A stretch of 64,000 nt of DNA from CAIWMF01 sp964402065 (GCA_964402065.1 CAYOAN010000002.1:261656-325655); one strand, 5' to 3'; positions 27,301 to 36,516 are shown, counted from the stretch's first letter. Translations and numbers: made by a program. Notes: generated by a model not told the origin, from the sequence alone.

Positions 27301-28683
27301 TTATTTTGAAAGGCGGGAAAAAATTTCTCTGAGTTCTTCTTCTGAAAATCCTGTCTTAGCAGTAATTTCATCAATTGGAGTTCCTTGCTGATAAAGCTCA
27401 ACTGCAAGCTTGACTCTGGCTTCAGTTTCTTTGTCGAGGACGGGATTTTTTTGTGATGAATCCTTCTCTGATGAAGTAGGGGAAGTAGCCGTAGCTGTAG
27501 TAGGGATTGAGCTTACGCTATTTTTAGGTTTCTTGGTTTGATCAGGATGTCCAGCAAGATAAGCTTCCCATGCAGATCCAGCTCCATTTTTGGTAAATTC
27601 TTCCCATGCAGATCCAGCTCCATTTTTGGTAAATTCTTCCCATGCAGATCCTGCTCCATTTTGGAGATAGTCATCCCATGCAGATCCACTATGCTCTTTG
27701 TTGTCTGAGATGGCAGGCTGAGATGGAGTGTTTGGTTGAGACGGGGAAGTCGAGTTCACTGGGTTAACTGGCACTTCACCATCGATTGACATAGACAAGC
27801 CGCTAAGCTTGTTTCCTGTAACAGTCCAGTCATGATTGAGATGAGTATTGTCTCTGCTGCCAACCCAAATATTTCCAGTTAAGCTTCTGATGCAGAGGGT
27901 AGCAATATTTGGAATATAGTGACTTAAGTCAGGGGAGTTTTTGTAATCAGGATGATCTTTTGTTAAATAAAAGTCATAATAGTTTCCTTCAGTGCCATCA
28001 CCATAGATCCATTGATAATGAGTTAGTCCATTGTCGCTGTCATCGTCTGGTGTGAAAAAAAGTGTTGTGAAGTGCACCCAAAAATAAGTCTGTTGATTAG
28101 AATCAACATTGGCATCTAGTGTAAAAAAATTACTTTGATCAGGGCAAAGCACATCTCTAAATGTTGTTGCGCTGAGACAATGTGAATAGCCAAGTAGTGT
28201 GTTTTCGAAGCCTAAAACAGTGGTGTATGTATAATTGCCGTTTGAGTCAGCATGTTGTTCGATATAAGGTTTTATATTATCGGTATACATGATCTTCTGA
28301 GAAGGATCATCTGTTGCAAAGAGGTTTAAGAGAGAAGCATAAACTGTTGCTACAACAGCAAAAGGTTCGCTTCCATCAGTAACAACAGGAGTTTGTTCCA
28401 GTACTAAAAGACGTGCAATGTTGCATTCTATTTCAATAGGTAAGGCATTGTTTTTGCTAGGATCTAGCCAAATAGGAGCCTTAGGAGACCGATTCAATAG
28501 CGATGGTGGTAAGGTGAATGAGCTTGGTTGAGCTGTATTAGCACGGTTAATTTTTGAGAATCTTGAAAGATTGGAGGTATTTGATGTTCCAGTCGTTGTT
28601 GGAGAAGTTGCCGTTTGTGAGACCGCAAGTTGCGGTAGTGAAGATAGAACTGCTAGAAAAAGAGGAGCAAACTTTTTTATCAT
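27301..28683 (-). CDS. Exported protein with 12-residue repeats and a helix-turn-helix-like end
   Basis: 460 residues, family not recognised. A signal peptide (MIKKFAPLFLAVLSSLPQLAVS) is followed by a Ser/Thr-rich linker. A globular middle of about 250 residues is rich in Tyr, Asp and Thr (TYFWVHFTTLFFTPDDDS). Next come four copies of a 12-residue repeat, AGSAWEEFTKNG, and finally LYQQGTPIDEITAKTGFSEE, which looks like a small helix-turn-helix hairpin. A DNA-binding role would be odd for an exported protein; it may instead be a protein-binding helical hairpin. It lies 44 bases downstream of the secretin gene on the same strand and may be its substrate, pilotin or partner (inference). Confidence 0.6.
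   Translation of the reverse strand: MIKKFAPLFLAVLSSLPQLAVSQTATSPTTTGTSNTSNLSRFSKINRANTAQPSSFTLPPSLLNRSPKAPIWLDPSKNNALPIEIECNIARLLVLEQTPVVTDGSEPFAVVATVYASLLNLFATDDPSQKIMYTDNIKPYIEQHADSNGNYTYTTVLGFENTLLGYSHCLSATTFRDVLCPDQSNFFTLDANVDSNQQTYFWVHFTTLFFTPDDDSDNGLTHYQWIYGDGTEGNYYDFYLTKDHPDYKNSPDLSHYIPNIATLCIRSLTGNIWVGSRDNTHLNHDWTVTGNKLSGLSMSIDGEVPVNPVNSTSPSQPNTPSQPAISDNKEHSGSAWDDYLQNGAGSAWEEFTKNGAGSAWEEFTKNGAGSAWEAYLAGHPDQTKKPKNSVSSIPTTATATSPTSSEKDSSQKNPVLDKETEARVKLAVELYQQGTPIDEITAKTGFSEEELREIFSRLSK
27564..27695 (-). repeat. 36-bp in-frame tandem repeat
   Basis: Four units with period 36 bases (starts at 27564, 27600, 27636 and 27672), the middle ones almost identical at DNA level. This points to recent unequal exchange or slippage in steps of 12 codons. 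Confidence 0.85.
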
Positions 28684-28727
28684 AGGAAAAATTTAGACAA
28701 GTGAGAGAAAAAAGCAAATGGTATTGA

Positions 28728-31481
28728 TTAAAAATCATCTGGCTTCTTAAGATGAAACAGTTGGAATTTTTTCTTTTTAGGAGTTGGTGAAGGCATTGGT
28801 TTTAACTTGTCTTCTAGCTCTCTAGCTCTTTTTCCCAGATTCGTTTCAGACCCTTCGTTGTTGCTTGCTTTTTGCATCGAGAGGTTGGAATCAACAACAG
28901 TAGGCTGAATCATAACAACTAATTCGTGGCGAACTCGTACTTTATGAGTGTTTCCTCCTAATAGAGATCCGATGATAGGAATATCTTTAATAATAGGAAT
29001 GCCTGCTTCGGTTACATTTTTTTCATCAGAAATAAGACCTCCGAGGACAATAGTAGATCCATTTGGAATACGAACACTAGTTGTCAGTTCTTGTGTGTTA
29101 ACCGTAGGGGCATAAATTTGATTGGCCTGATTTTTAGAGGATGCAAGTTCATCAACTGTCTGATTTTGCTGAGCAATAACTAAGTTGATTTCCTTGTCCG
29201 AGTTAATCAAAGGAATAACCTCCAATTTTAAAAGAACATCTTGGTAGGTCACATTGGAGGTGAGTGAATTCGCAGTGTTTGTTGCTGTTGAACCTGCGAC
29301 AACACTTGATAGGGAGGAGGAGAGATAAGGGATTTTTTGTCCTGAAAGAATAGTAGCTTTACGGTTATTGCTTGTATAGACAGTAGGGCGCGAAATAGTT
29401 CGGAATCTTCCAGTGCTTTCTAGAAATCTAGTATAGACATCTAAAGAGCCACCGATAGAGCCAAATAAAGTAAGGCCTCCTGCCGCACTAAGCGCTTTAC
29501 CAGCGGCTCCAGCAGCATCTTTAATAGCGCCGCCACCTAGATTAGCGGATTCTCCTACCCCCTTAAATAAGGCAGGTGCAGCTTGGGTTCCAAAAGTATT
29601 CAATAAGCTGTTGAAACCTTGGTAGTGAAAAAGATAGCTTGCGCCATAATCCATGCCTTCATCTAATTTCATTTCACCGATAACAGCCGCAAGATAGACT
29701 TGTTGAGGTCGGTGGTCAAGAAGGTCGATAACTTGCCGAGCTTTGATTTTGCTTTCAGGGGGGCCGTAAACAATGATGCTGTTGGCAGTTGGATCTCCAA
29801 TGAGACTGGTAGAACCAATAATAGCTGATTGGGGAGGTTGAAGTTGGGTTGTATCATTGAGGCGATCACCATGGTTGCCACCAGCATTAACATTGGAACT
29901 TCCTAAGCCTCCACTTCCGGATGGATCGAGAGGGTTGGAGTTATTAGAATTGTTATTTTTAAAAGGACTTTGAGAATTATTTTGATTCTTGTTTTGATTA
30001 TTCTGTGAGTCGTCATCTTTGTTTTTGAGTAGGTCAACAAGCACTGGAAAAATATCCGTTACAGGCACGTAATTAAGTGGTCTCACTAGTGGCTCTTCAT
30101 ATTGGACAGCCTGGTCGAGTTTGGAAATCAGTTCACGGATGTAGCGATAATTTTCTGCTTTTGTGACAAGAAGAATGCGATTGGTGCGCTTATCGGGAAT
30201 AAATTGAACCTTGCCACTGAAGATCCGCGTTTCGTCATCGCCTGAAGAAGCTGTAGCAGGGACTGGAGGAGGTTGCTGATAAGGTGAAGTTGGGGACTTT
30301 GGAGTTTGAGGGGTGTTGCTTTCTTTTCCTGAAAAAATTTGGTTTAAAGTCTCAACTGTTTTTTCAGCATCAGCTCGTTGTAATGGAATAAACTCAGTGA
30401 TGATTTGAGAAGGTTCACGATCGATGATTTGCAAAAGAGCTAATGACTTTTGAATAATTGGAGTTTTGTCAGTAATGACAATGGAGCTGGTATTAGGAAC
30501 AGCCACTAGCGAGCCATAAGGGTTGATTTGAATGACGCCTTGAAGAATGTTAATCGCTTCGTTTGGACTTAAGAAATGGAGTGGTTGATAAAAACTGACA
30601 AGCCGCTCACCGTCTGGTGGCAAGTCTGCTGGATTTTGATAAAGTGGTAATCCTTCCATGCGAGGAGGGCGGCTTGGGCCAATAATTTTAACCGTTTTTT
30701 CATCCACAGGAACTAATGTGTAGCCGTTCACGAGCATCGTGCTTTCGAGAAGGGAGACAGCATCTTTTTTAGAAACAGGATCTGCAATCATCAAGGAGAG
30801 TTCTGGTCCAGCAAGATTGGAATCACGGATGATGCGTTTTCCTGTTAACTTTTCATAAAGCGAGAGAGCCTCTAATATCGAAGTATGAGGAAATTGAACA
30901 CTGATTTTTTCATTAGGATTATTGCTGATAGAGGCAATAGCTGCAGCATTGTTGGTCGAGCTTGCATCCGTTTTTGCATCGTCTTTAGTATCTGTCGATG
31001 TTGAAGGAATTGGAGTCTCGCTCAATCTTGTTGGTAACTTGGAGCGAGTAATAGTAGAGGAAGGGACTTTAACGTTAAGAGGCAGGGAGGGGGCGACAAT
31101 AGGATTCGGCTGCTTATTAAGAGATTCAGGAACAAGAGGAGTGTTTGATGAAGAAAGAGCACTACTTTGAGTGCTCGAAGGCGCAGGTGTTGAGGAAGGT
31201 GAGTTAGGAAGATCTGTGGAATGGCTTGGAGTAATGCCTTTGGAGTCAGCTTGAGCAGGTGACGCTGAAGGAAGCGGTGCATTCAAAGAAGAACTAGTCG
31301 GTTGAGGAGATGGTGCGCTTGAGGGCGCTATTTCAGAAGGGGGGGCGGGGGCTGTTGCTGGAGTTTCTTTTTCTTCTTGGGCAAAAATGGCAGATGAAGA
31401 AAAGAGACAAACTCCTAGGATAAGGGAAAAGTGGTTTCTTGCTCTTTGTGTTATGGTTTGCAGATTCAAATGAAAAGACAT
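28728..31481 (-). CDS. Type II secretion-like outer membrane secretin (GspD family)
   Basis: Forms the multimeric outer-membrane gate of type II secretion or a related pilus. About 917 residues from the ATG at 31481. A signal peptide ends at SSAIFAQ. A long Pro/Ser/Thr-rich segment of about 150 residues follows, longer than usual. Next come an N0/STN-like domain (SVQFPHTSILEALSLYEKL) and two N-domain repeats with VPNTSSIVITDK. The C-terminal secretin domain has the signature GSTIVLGGLISDEK followed by IPIIKDIPIIGSLLGG. There are no other gsp/pil genes next to it, except the exported repeat protein 44 bases downstream. Given the T3SS-type chaperone 6 kb upstream, a T3SS secretin is a less likely alternative. 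Confidence 0.9.
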   Translation of the reverse strand: MSFHLNLQTITQRARNHFSLILGVCLFSSSAIFAQEEKETPATAPAPPSEIAPSSAPSPQPTSSSLNAPLPSASPAQADSKGITPSHSTDLPNSPSSTPAPSSTQSSALSSSNTPLVPESLNKQPNPIVAPSLPLNVKVPSSTITRSKLPTRLSETPIPSTSTDTKDDAKTDASSTNNAAAIASISNNPNEKISVQFPHTSILEALSLYEKLTGKRIIRDSNLAGPELSLMIADPVSKKDAVSLLESTMLVNGYTLVPVDEKTVKIIGPSRPPRMEGLPLYQNPADLPPDGERLVSFYQPLHFLSPNEAINILQGVIQINPYGSLVAVPNTSSIVITDKTPIIQKSLALLQIIDREPSQIITEFIPLQRADAEKTVETLNQIFSGKESNTPQTPKSPTSPYQQPPPVPATASSGDDETRIFSGKVQFIPDKRTNRILLVTKAENYRYIRELISKLDQAVQYEEPLVRPLNYVPVTDIFPVLVDLLKNKDDDSQNNQNKNQNNSQSPFKNNNSNNSNPLDPSGSGGLGSSNVNAGGNHGDRLNDTTQLQPPQSAIIGSTSLIGDPTANSIIVYGPPESKIKARQVIDLLDHRPQQVYLAAVIGEMKLDEGMDYGASYLFHYQGFNSLLNTFGTQAAPALFKGVGESANLGGGAIKDAAGAAGKALSAAGGLTLFGSIGGSLDVYTRFLESTGRFRTISRPTVYTSNNRKATILSGQKIPYLSSSLSSVVAGSTATNTANSLTSNVTYQDVLLKLEVIPLINSDKEINLVIAQQNQTVDELASSKNQANQIYAPTVNTQELTTSVRIPNGSTIVLGGLISDEKNVTEAGIPIIKDIPIIGSLLGGNTHKVRVRHELVVMIQPTVVDSNLSMQKASNNEGSETNLGKRARELEDKLKPMPSPTPKKKKFQLFHLKKPDDF

Positions 31482-31577
31482 ATTCAAAAATAGTGCTGAT
31501 AAATATACTCAGGAAGACTGGAGTTGCCAGGTAGAATTCAAAAAAAATCGTTCTGAATGTGGTTTAGCCTTAAAAAA

Positions 31578-31902
31578 TAGCGCATGAAATTGAAAAGAGC
31601 ACGCCATAAGGTTGCCCTTTTTTCTCAGGATTGTGTTTTCAGATCTTATAGTCAAATTACTTAGAAATAACAATAAATTGACTTGATCTTATTTAGGAAA
31701 AAGCAGCGTTCTCATCCCATCACGTTATCGTTGAGATAGCGCTCAGTCTTCGGCCTTGCCTTTTCTAAAAATCTCTCCGTTCTTTCCTGTCATTTCTAAG
31801 TAATTTGGCTACATGTTATCTTAAGCTGGTGCTTCGAGCTTCACTCTTTCCTAACCAAAAAATGAAGCGCTTTTAATGCACCCTTTTCGCTTTGGTGCAT
31901 TA
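31578..31902 (+). repeat. Type B intergenic repeat, copy 4, interrupted by a type A copy
   Basis: The left part (31578-31647) begins GCATGAAATTGAAAAGAGC and runs to CAGATCTT. The right part (31813-31902) resumes GTTATCTTAAG and closes with CCCTTTTCGCTTTGGTGC. Removing the type A insert leaves about 160 bases, the normal type B length. Confidence 0.75.
31648..31812 (+). repeat. 165-bp intergenic repeat, type A, copy 3, nested in a type B element
   Basis: Nearly identical in the core to copies at 7281 and 18296. It starts ATAGTCAAATTACTTAG, and the right end has drifted to CTAAGTAATTTGGCTAC. It sits precisely inside the type B element. Confidence 0.9.
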
Positions 31903-32047
31903 CATCAGCTGGTCATTAAGTATGGTAACGTGAAGCTGTTTAATACGTAGGCTGCTCCGAAAGTTATGTGATGTAGCTTGAGTAATCGCAATCACAGCAG
32001 CAAAAGTTAGCATGCTCTAGTTCTTAAAGATGGTATAAGATTTGACT

Positions 32048-32848
32048 GTGTCTTTTTTTATTATTTTGTTTTTTCGTTGGTTGAATTTGCTTTCATTAGA
32101 TGTCGTTTTTATTGCCTTAGCGTGGCAAGAAGCTTTTGCTCGCACTGCTGCTGTTACATTGCATTGGGAAGAACGACTACTTTTGGCGACAGCGGTTTGG
32201 ATGGTTTACATCATTGATCACTGGCTTGATGGGACTGTCTACGCTTCTGATTCGAATAATGCTCCACGCCATCATTACGTTAAAACTCACCGTTTCCTGT
32301 TAAGTGGAGGGCTTCTGTGCGCGCTGGGACTGGTGTTTTTGCTATTGTTGCATCTTTCTTGGAATCTAATTTTAGCTGGAATCCTCTTGGCATGCATCAC
32401 AACAACCTACCTTGTGATTAATCATTTTTTTCTACGCTCTGGTTTTTGGCTAAAAGGAAGAGAGATTATTATTTCGCTGATTTTTTCCATAGGATGTGCA
32501 TTGGCCCCTCTCGTGCAAAGCCATCGATCTTGGTTGCTCTTGCCATGGATAATGGCATTTTCCATTGTGGCATGGAGTAACTGCACTCTTATTGCTCGCA
32601 TGGAGAGGAAGGTCTCTGCAGCTGGCTTGGCGCCCAAATGGATGTTTTCTTTGCATTGGGTTATTGGGCTTTGTTGCCTACTTTTGTTCTGCTCCTTTTT
32701 TGTTCCAATAATTGGAAGAGCGCTCTGCTGGAGCTTCATTGGATTGGCCTTTATTCCCATGACAACAAAATATATTGATTACGAAGTGGCTTCGCTTGCT
32801 ACTGATCAAGTTTTGTTTTTTGGTGCTTTGTTGGCGCTGTTAAGGTAA
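32048..32848 (+). CDS. Multi-pass membrane protein, possibly UbiA-like
   Basis: About 267 residues from a GTG at 32048 (a TTG at 32042 is the alternative). Seven or eight hydrophobic segments are seen, for example LLSGGLLCALGLVFLLLLHL and LLPWIMAFSIVAW. The stretch VYIIDHWLDGTVYASDSNN, then RHHYVKTHRF, resembles the Asp-rich prenyl-binding loop and following His/Arg of UbiA-type prenyltransferases but lacks the full N/DxxxD pattern. I give this as a hint only. It is followed after 18 bases by the BamD-like gene, so they may be co-transcribed. Confidence 0.55.
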   Translation: MSFFIILFFRWLNLLSLDVVFIALAWQEAFARTAAVTLHWEERLLLATAVWMVYIIDHWLDGTVYASDSNNAPRHHYVKTHRFLLSGGLLCALGLVFLLLLHLSWNLILAGILLACITTTYLVINHFFLRSGFWLKGREIIISLIFSIGCALAPLVQSHRSWLLLPWIMAFSIVAWSNCTLIARMERKVSAAGLAPKWMFSLHWVIGLCCLLLFCSFFVPIIGRALCWSFIGLAFIPMTTKYIDYEVASLATDQVLFFGALLALLR

Positions 32849-32866
32849 AAAAGAAGTCTCTTTGTT

Positions 32867-34030
32867 ATGACTGTTTCTTTCCCAGGTTTTCAAAAAATAT
32901 TACTGAGTGCTTTCCTTCTTCTAGGAACCGGTCTCCAAGCGGCTCCAGAAGCGCTTCTTCCGGCCTCTGGAGAACTTGCTGCTGCTCAAGCAACGGCAAC
33001 GGCAGGCAATCTTGACGAAGCTATTTGCCAATATCGACAATTGGTGAGAGCTTATCCTTTTACTAAAAATGCTGCTGAAGCTCAATTTCAAGTAGCGCAG
33101 CTGCTCCAAAAAAAAGGAGACTTTGAAGCAAGTTTTAAAGAATACACAAAGCTGCTTAATAAGTATCCTGATACGCCTCATTTTGAAGATGCAGTGGCTG
33201 AACAGGTCATCATGGCGAATGCTTATTTGAAAGGAAAGAGAGTTAAAATTTTTGGTATCCCTGCCTTTGCTTCCATGGAAAAAGCGGAAGAAATGTATCA
33301 GGCAATTCTCAGTACCGCTCCTTACAGCCGCTATGCTCCTCTTGTTCAATTTAATTTAGGACTCTCTCTTGAGCGCCAGGGCAAAGGAAATGAGGCTGTT
33401 GCTGCTTATCAAAAACTCATCGACAAATATCCTAATAGCTCGATTAGCAATATTGCACTTTATCAAGTTGGTTATGTTTATATGAGAGTGGGGATGGGGG
33501 GGAAATCCCAAGATCTTTCAGCATTAAAAGAAGCTCAAAATAATTTTGAAGATTTTTTAGTTCAATATCCCAACGATGAAAAATCATTCCAAGCTAATGA
33601 CAATATGAAGTCGATGGTGCACCGGGAGAGCGAAGATATTATGAGGATTGCACGGTTTTATGATTTTTCAAAAAACTATCAGGCTTCGGCAATCTACTAC
33701 AACGAAGTGATTCGTAAGTTTGGTCAAACCCAAGAAGCAACTGACGCTAAAGCACGATTGGCAGAACTAAAAGATTTAGTTGGAGAAGATGCTTTGCGTT
33801 CCGGACAACAAAAGCCACTCAGTGGGGCGCAACTTGCTTTTCGGCGGAAACTCCAAGCTCAGGTTGAGAGTACTGGACTCGCTAGCTACGATGGGCCTGC
33901 AAAAAATCTGATCAAGGCGAAAGATCAACAGATGACTCTTCCTGAAATGAAGGCCAACATTAAAGAAGTGGAACCATCTTCAACTTCAGATGGTTCTAAT
34001 GCGCTGTCAAAATCATCGCTGACTTATTAA
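32867..34030 (+). CDS. BamD/YbgF-like outer membrane assembly protein (TPR, exported)
   Basis: 387 residues. A signal peptide (FQKILLSAFLLLGTGLQA) is followed by tandem TPR units: GNLDEAICQYRQLVRAYPF, GDFEASFKEYTKLLNKYPD, GKGNEAVAAYQKLIDKYPN and a later ASAIYYNEVIRKFG unit. This arrangement is that of BamD, the lipoprotein of the beta-barrel assembly machine, and of YbgF/CpoB. No lipobox Cys is evident, unlike proteobacterial BamD. The next gene, lptE, is also an envelope-assembly gene, which supports the role. The C-terminal 60 residues are disordered and Ser/Lys-rich. Confidence 0.8.
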   Translation: MTVSFPGFQKILLSAFLLLGTGLQAAPEALLPASGELAAAQATATAGNLDEAICQYRQLVRAYPFTKNAAEAQFQVAQLLQKKGDFEASFKEYTKLLNKYPDTPHFEDAVAEQVIMANAYLKGKRVKIFGIPAFASMEKAEEMYQAILSTAPYSRYAPLVQFNLGLSLERQGKGNEAVAAYQKLIDKYPNSSISNIALYQVGYVYMRVGMGGKSQDLSALKEAQNNFEDFLVQYPNDEKSFQANDNMKSMVHRESEDIMRIARFYDFSKNYQASAIYYNEVIRKFGQTQEATDAKARLAELKDLVGEDALRSGQQKPLSGAQLAFRRKLQAQVESTGLASYDGPAKNLIKAKDQQMTLPEMKANIKEVEPSSTSDGSNALSKSSLTY

Positions 34031-34045
34031 ACCTAAGAACATGCA

Positions 34046-34071
34046 TGGAAATAAAAAAATTTTCATTTCCA
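34046..34071 (+). other. Hairpin between the BamD-like gene and lptE
   Basis: TGGAAAT and ATTTCCA arms with an A/T-rich inner stem form a 26-base near-perfect palindrome 15 bases after the stop codon. It may terminate or attenuate read-through into lptE; there is no clear T-run on the plus strand. Confidence 0.4.
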
Positions 34072-34102
34072 GTTATGCTTTTAGGGTAACTTTTTATTTT
34101 TC

Positions 34103-34627
34103 ATGAAATTACTTTTTTCTTCACTTTTATTTTCTTTGATTCTTTTGCTTTCAGGATGCGGTTATACGTTAGGAGAAATAAAACCTTCTAGCATGCGTCG
34201 TGTGAATACGATTGCTGTAACGACGTTTCAAAATAAGACTGTTGTGCCCCGTTTAGAGGCGCAGACAGCAGATGCCGTTGCAAAACAATTTCAACAAGAC
34301 GGAACTTATCGCATAGAGACTTCTGATCGTGCAGATGCGATCTTAACAGGCTCTATTGTTAATCTTCAAAGACAGCCAATGCGCGTTTATGGGAGTAATG
34401 TTCTGCAAACTTCCGAATTTGAGTTGCTCTTAACAGTGGAATATTGGGTCAAGGATCGTGTAACTGGTGCGATTCTTGTAAAAGGGACGGCAGAAGGGAG
34501 AACGCCTTTCTTTGTTAATTCAGACAGCGTTAACTCGGATCTCGTAACTGATCAAAATATTAACTACCCTCTCGCGGCTCAAAGAATGGCAGAGCATCTT
34601 GTGAGCAAAGTTGCTGAAGGCTGGTAA
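34103..34627 (+). CDS. lptE: LPS-assembly lipoprotein LptE-like
   Basis: 174 residues with a type II signal peptide: LLFSLILLLSGCGYTLG, where the Cys of LSGC is lipidated. The mature GCGYTLG start, VNTIAVTTFQNKT, LEAQTADAVAKQF and ADAILTGSIVNLQ segments match the LptE/'LPS assembly lipoprotein' family of non-proteobacteria. LptE plugs the LptD barrel and helps place LPS in the outer leaflet. The location next to a BamD-like gene is consistent. It implies an LPS-bearing outer membrane. Confidence 0.85.
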   Translation: MKLLFSSLLFSLILLLSGCGYTLGEIKPSSMRRVNTIAVTTFQNKTVVPRLEAQTADAVAKQFQQDGTYRIETSDRADAILTGSIVNLQRQPMRVYGSNVLQTSEFELLLTVEYWVKDRVTGAILVKGTAEGRTPFFVNSDSVNSDLVTDQNINYPLAAQRMAEHLVSKVAEGW

Positions 34628-34710
34628 GGGACTGTTTTTTCTTTCGAAGCTTTACCTGCTGCTTACGGCCTTGATGTTTTAAATATAGGTTCATTGCCTG
34701 TGATTTTTTT

Positions 34711-34745
34711 CTGTAGCCTGAAGCATGAAGATTGTAGCCTTCATG
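34711..34745 (+). repeat. 7-nt-unit leader repeat before rsmI
   Basis: Units CTGTAGC, CTGAAGC, ATGAAGA, TTGTAGC and CTTCATG end one base before the ATG at 34747. No Shine-Dalgarno sequence is present. Confidence 0.75.
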
Positions 34746-34746
34746 C

Positions 34747-35472
34747 ATGCTTTTCATCCTGCCTACGCCTATCGGTAACCTCAGTGACCTTTCTCATCGA
34801 GTGGAGGAGGTGTTGCGCGAGTGTGATGTAGTAGTTGCTGAAGATACACGGCGTGCAGAGCAATTACTTCATCATCTTGGGGTGAAAAAAAGGCTAATCA
34901 GTTTTCATGAGCATAATGAACAAGCACGACTTCCTGCCTTAGTAAGAGAGTTACGGGAAGAAAAAAACATAGCGCTTGTCACTGATGCAGGAACTCCATC
35001 AATCAGTGATCCGGGGTACCGCTTGGTAAGTGCCTGCATCGAAGAGAAAATTTCCTATACCGTTCTCCCTGGTCCTTCAGCTGCCATTACTGCATTAGTG
35101 GGAAGTGGCTTGCCTCCCGTTCCATTTTATTTTGGAGGGTTTCTTCCTAGTTCAGGATCAAAGCGACGGGCTGAAATTAAGGCTGCTGCAGAACGCGAGG
35201 TCACGCATGTTTATTTTGAGTCGCCGCATCGTTTGATGAAAACGCTAGCAGATTTCGTCAAGATCCTCCCAGAATCAAGGCTCTGCGTGGCTCGCGAGTT
35301 AAGTAAAAAATTTGAAGAGTATTGCCACGGAGAGCCGCAAGAAGTGCTACACCATTTCGAAAGAAGGGAAGTACGAGGAGAGATTACCTTGGTGTTTTAT
35401 CCCAAATCGACTTCCACTTCCGTTATGAGCGTTCAGCCTGCTACTACGCCCATTTTGCGGAATTTGGCATAG
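34747..35472 (+). CDS. rsmI: 16S rRNA (cytidine-1402 2'-O) methyltransferase
   Basis: SAM-dependent methylation of C1402 in the ribosomal P site. 241 residues, slightly shorter than E. coli RsmI (286) because the C-terminal accessory region is reduced. Motifs: LPTPIGNLSDLSHR, VAEDTRRAEQLL, VTDAGTPSISDPGYR, LPGPSAAITALVGSGLP and FESPHRL. It is the tetrapyrrole methylase fold. Its 3' end overlaps the end of accA by 40 bases on the opposite strand, so the two transcripts converge tail to tail. Confidence 0.95.
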   Translation: MLFILPTPIGNLSDLSHRVEEVLRECDVVVAEDTRRAEQLLHHLGVKKRLISFHEHNEQARLPALVRELREEKNIALVTDAGTPSISDPGYRLVSACIEEKISYTVLPGPSAAITALVGSGLPPVPFYFGGFLPSSGSKRRAEIKAAAEREVTHVYFESPHRLMKTLADFVKILPESRLCVARELSKKFEEYCHGEPQEVLHHFERREVRGEITLVFYPKSTSTSVMSVQPATTPILRNLA

Positions 35473-36377
35473 CGTTGATGAAGCAACTTATCGGTAGGAA
35501 TTTTGATGATTTCATCCAATGCTGAAAGAATTGTTTTGCTCATGATTTCCATTGTTGCTTGAGGATTACGGTGAGCTCCGCCCATTGGTTCTGCAATAAC
35601 TCCATCAATTAGTTCAAATTCACTGAGGTCAGTTGCTGTGAGTTTTAAAGCATCAGCAGCTTCTGCTCGGTGATTGCGATGTTTCCAAAGGATCGCAGCA
35701 CATCCTTCTGGACTGATGACTGAATAATAAGAATTTTCCATCATGAGTACTCGGTCAGCAACGCCGATACCAAGAGCACCACCACTTCCCCCTTCACCGA
35801 TGATAATCGAGAGAATAGGAGTTTTTAGCACCATCATCTCGCGTAAGTTGACAGCAATAGCTTCCGCAATATGACGCTCTTCTGCTCCAATACCAGGATA
35901 GGCGCCAGGAGTATCAATAAAGGCAACAACGGGAAGAGAAAATTTCTCAGCCATGCGCATTAAGCGAAGAGCCTTGCGATAACCTTCCGGATGAGGGCTA
36001 CCAAAAGTCCGTTTGATATTTTCTTTAACACTGCGACCTTTTTGTTGCATTAAAACAACACAATGATGGTTGCCGATTTTAGCTAGTCCTGCTGGCATAG
36101 CCTGATCATCACCGAAGAGACGATCGCCGTGCAGCTCGATAAAGTCGGTAAAGCATTGCTCTACGTAATCCAGTGCATAGGGGCGTGCAGGATGACGAGC
36201 AATTTGGATTCGTTGCCAAGGGGTTAGATTCTTATAAAGATCTGTACGCATCAGCTCTAATTTTTCACGAATTACTTCGATCTTTTGATGATCTGAAGGA
36301 GATTTAGTCGTCAGCTCAGTAAGGCACTTTTCTAAATCGATGAGAGGCTGTTCAAAATCGAGGGGTTGGAGATTCAT
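35433..36377 (-). CDS. accA: Acetyl-CoA carboxylase carboxyltransferase, alpha subunit
   Basis: With AccD, transfers CO2 from carboxybiotin to acetyl-CoA, making malonyl-CoA for fatty acid synthesis. 314 residues, the standard AccA length. An N-terminal helical region (LNFEQPLIDLE-like, then RIQIARHPARPYALDY) is followed by the crotonase-fold core with GDRLFGDDQAMPAGLAK, FIDTPGAYPGIGAEER and SIIIGEGGSGGALGIGVAD, then the active-site stretch SYYSVISPEGCAAILWK. accD is not in the window. The gene converges on rsmI, overlapping by 40 bases. Confidence 0.96.
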   Translation of the reverse strand: MNLQPLDFEQPLIDLEKCLTELTTKSPSDHQKIEVIREKLELMRTDLYKNLTPWQRIQIARHPARPYALDYVEQCFTDFIELHGDRLFGDDQAMPAGLAKIGNHHCVVLMQQKGRSVKENIKRTFGSPHPEGYRKALRLMRMAEKFSLPVVAFIDTPGAYPGIGAEERHIAEAIAVNLREMMVLKTPILSIIIGEGGSGGALGIGVADRVLMMENSYYSVISPEGCAAILWKHRNHRAEAADALKLTATDLSEFELIDGVIAEPMGGAHRNPQATMEIMSKTILSALDEIIKIPTDKLLHQRYAKFRKMGVVAG

Positions 36378-36378
36378 T

Positions 36379-36413
36379 GTAGAAGATAGAAGATTGAAGG
36401 TAGAAGATAGGGG
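36379..36413 (-). repeat. 7-nt-unit leader repeat before accA
   Basis: Read on the minus strand: CCCCTAT, CTTCTAC, CTTCAAT, CTTCTAT and CTTCTAC, in exact 7-base steps, ending one base before ATG. Confidence 0.85.
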
Positions 36414-36516
36414 ATGATGGAGGAAAAATAAAAGACAAATTAAAAGTTTGTGCTAAGCGTAAACTTTTTAATTTTGATTGATGTTATCAAGAGTACAACT
36501 CCTTGCTTCCATTTTT

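Noticed and set aside
28547..28738. Short minus-strand frame between the exported repeat protein and the secretin
   Set aside because: It overlaps the start of the exported protein in another frame and lacks a leader or domain.
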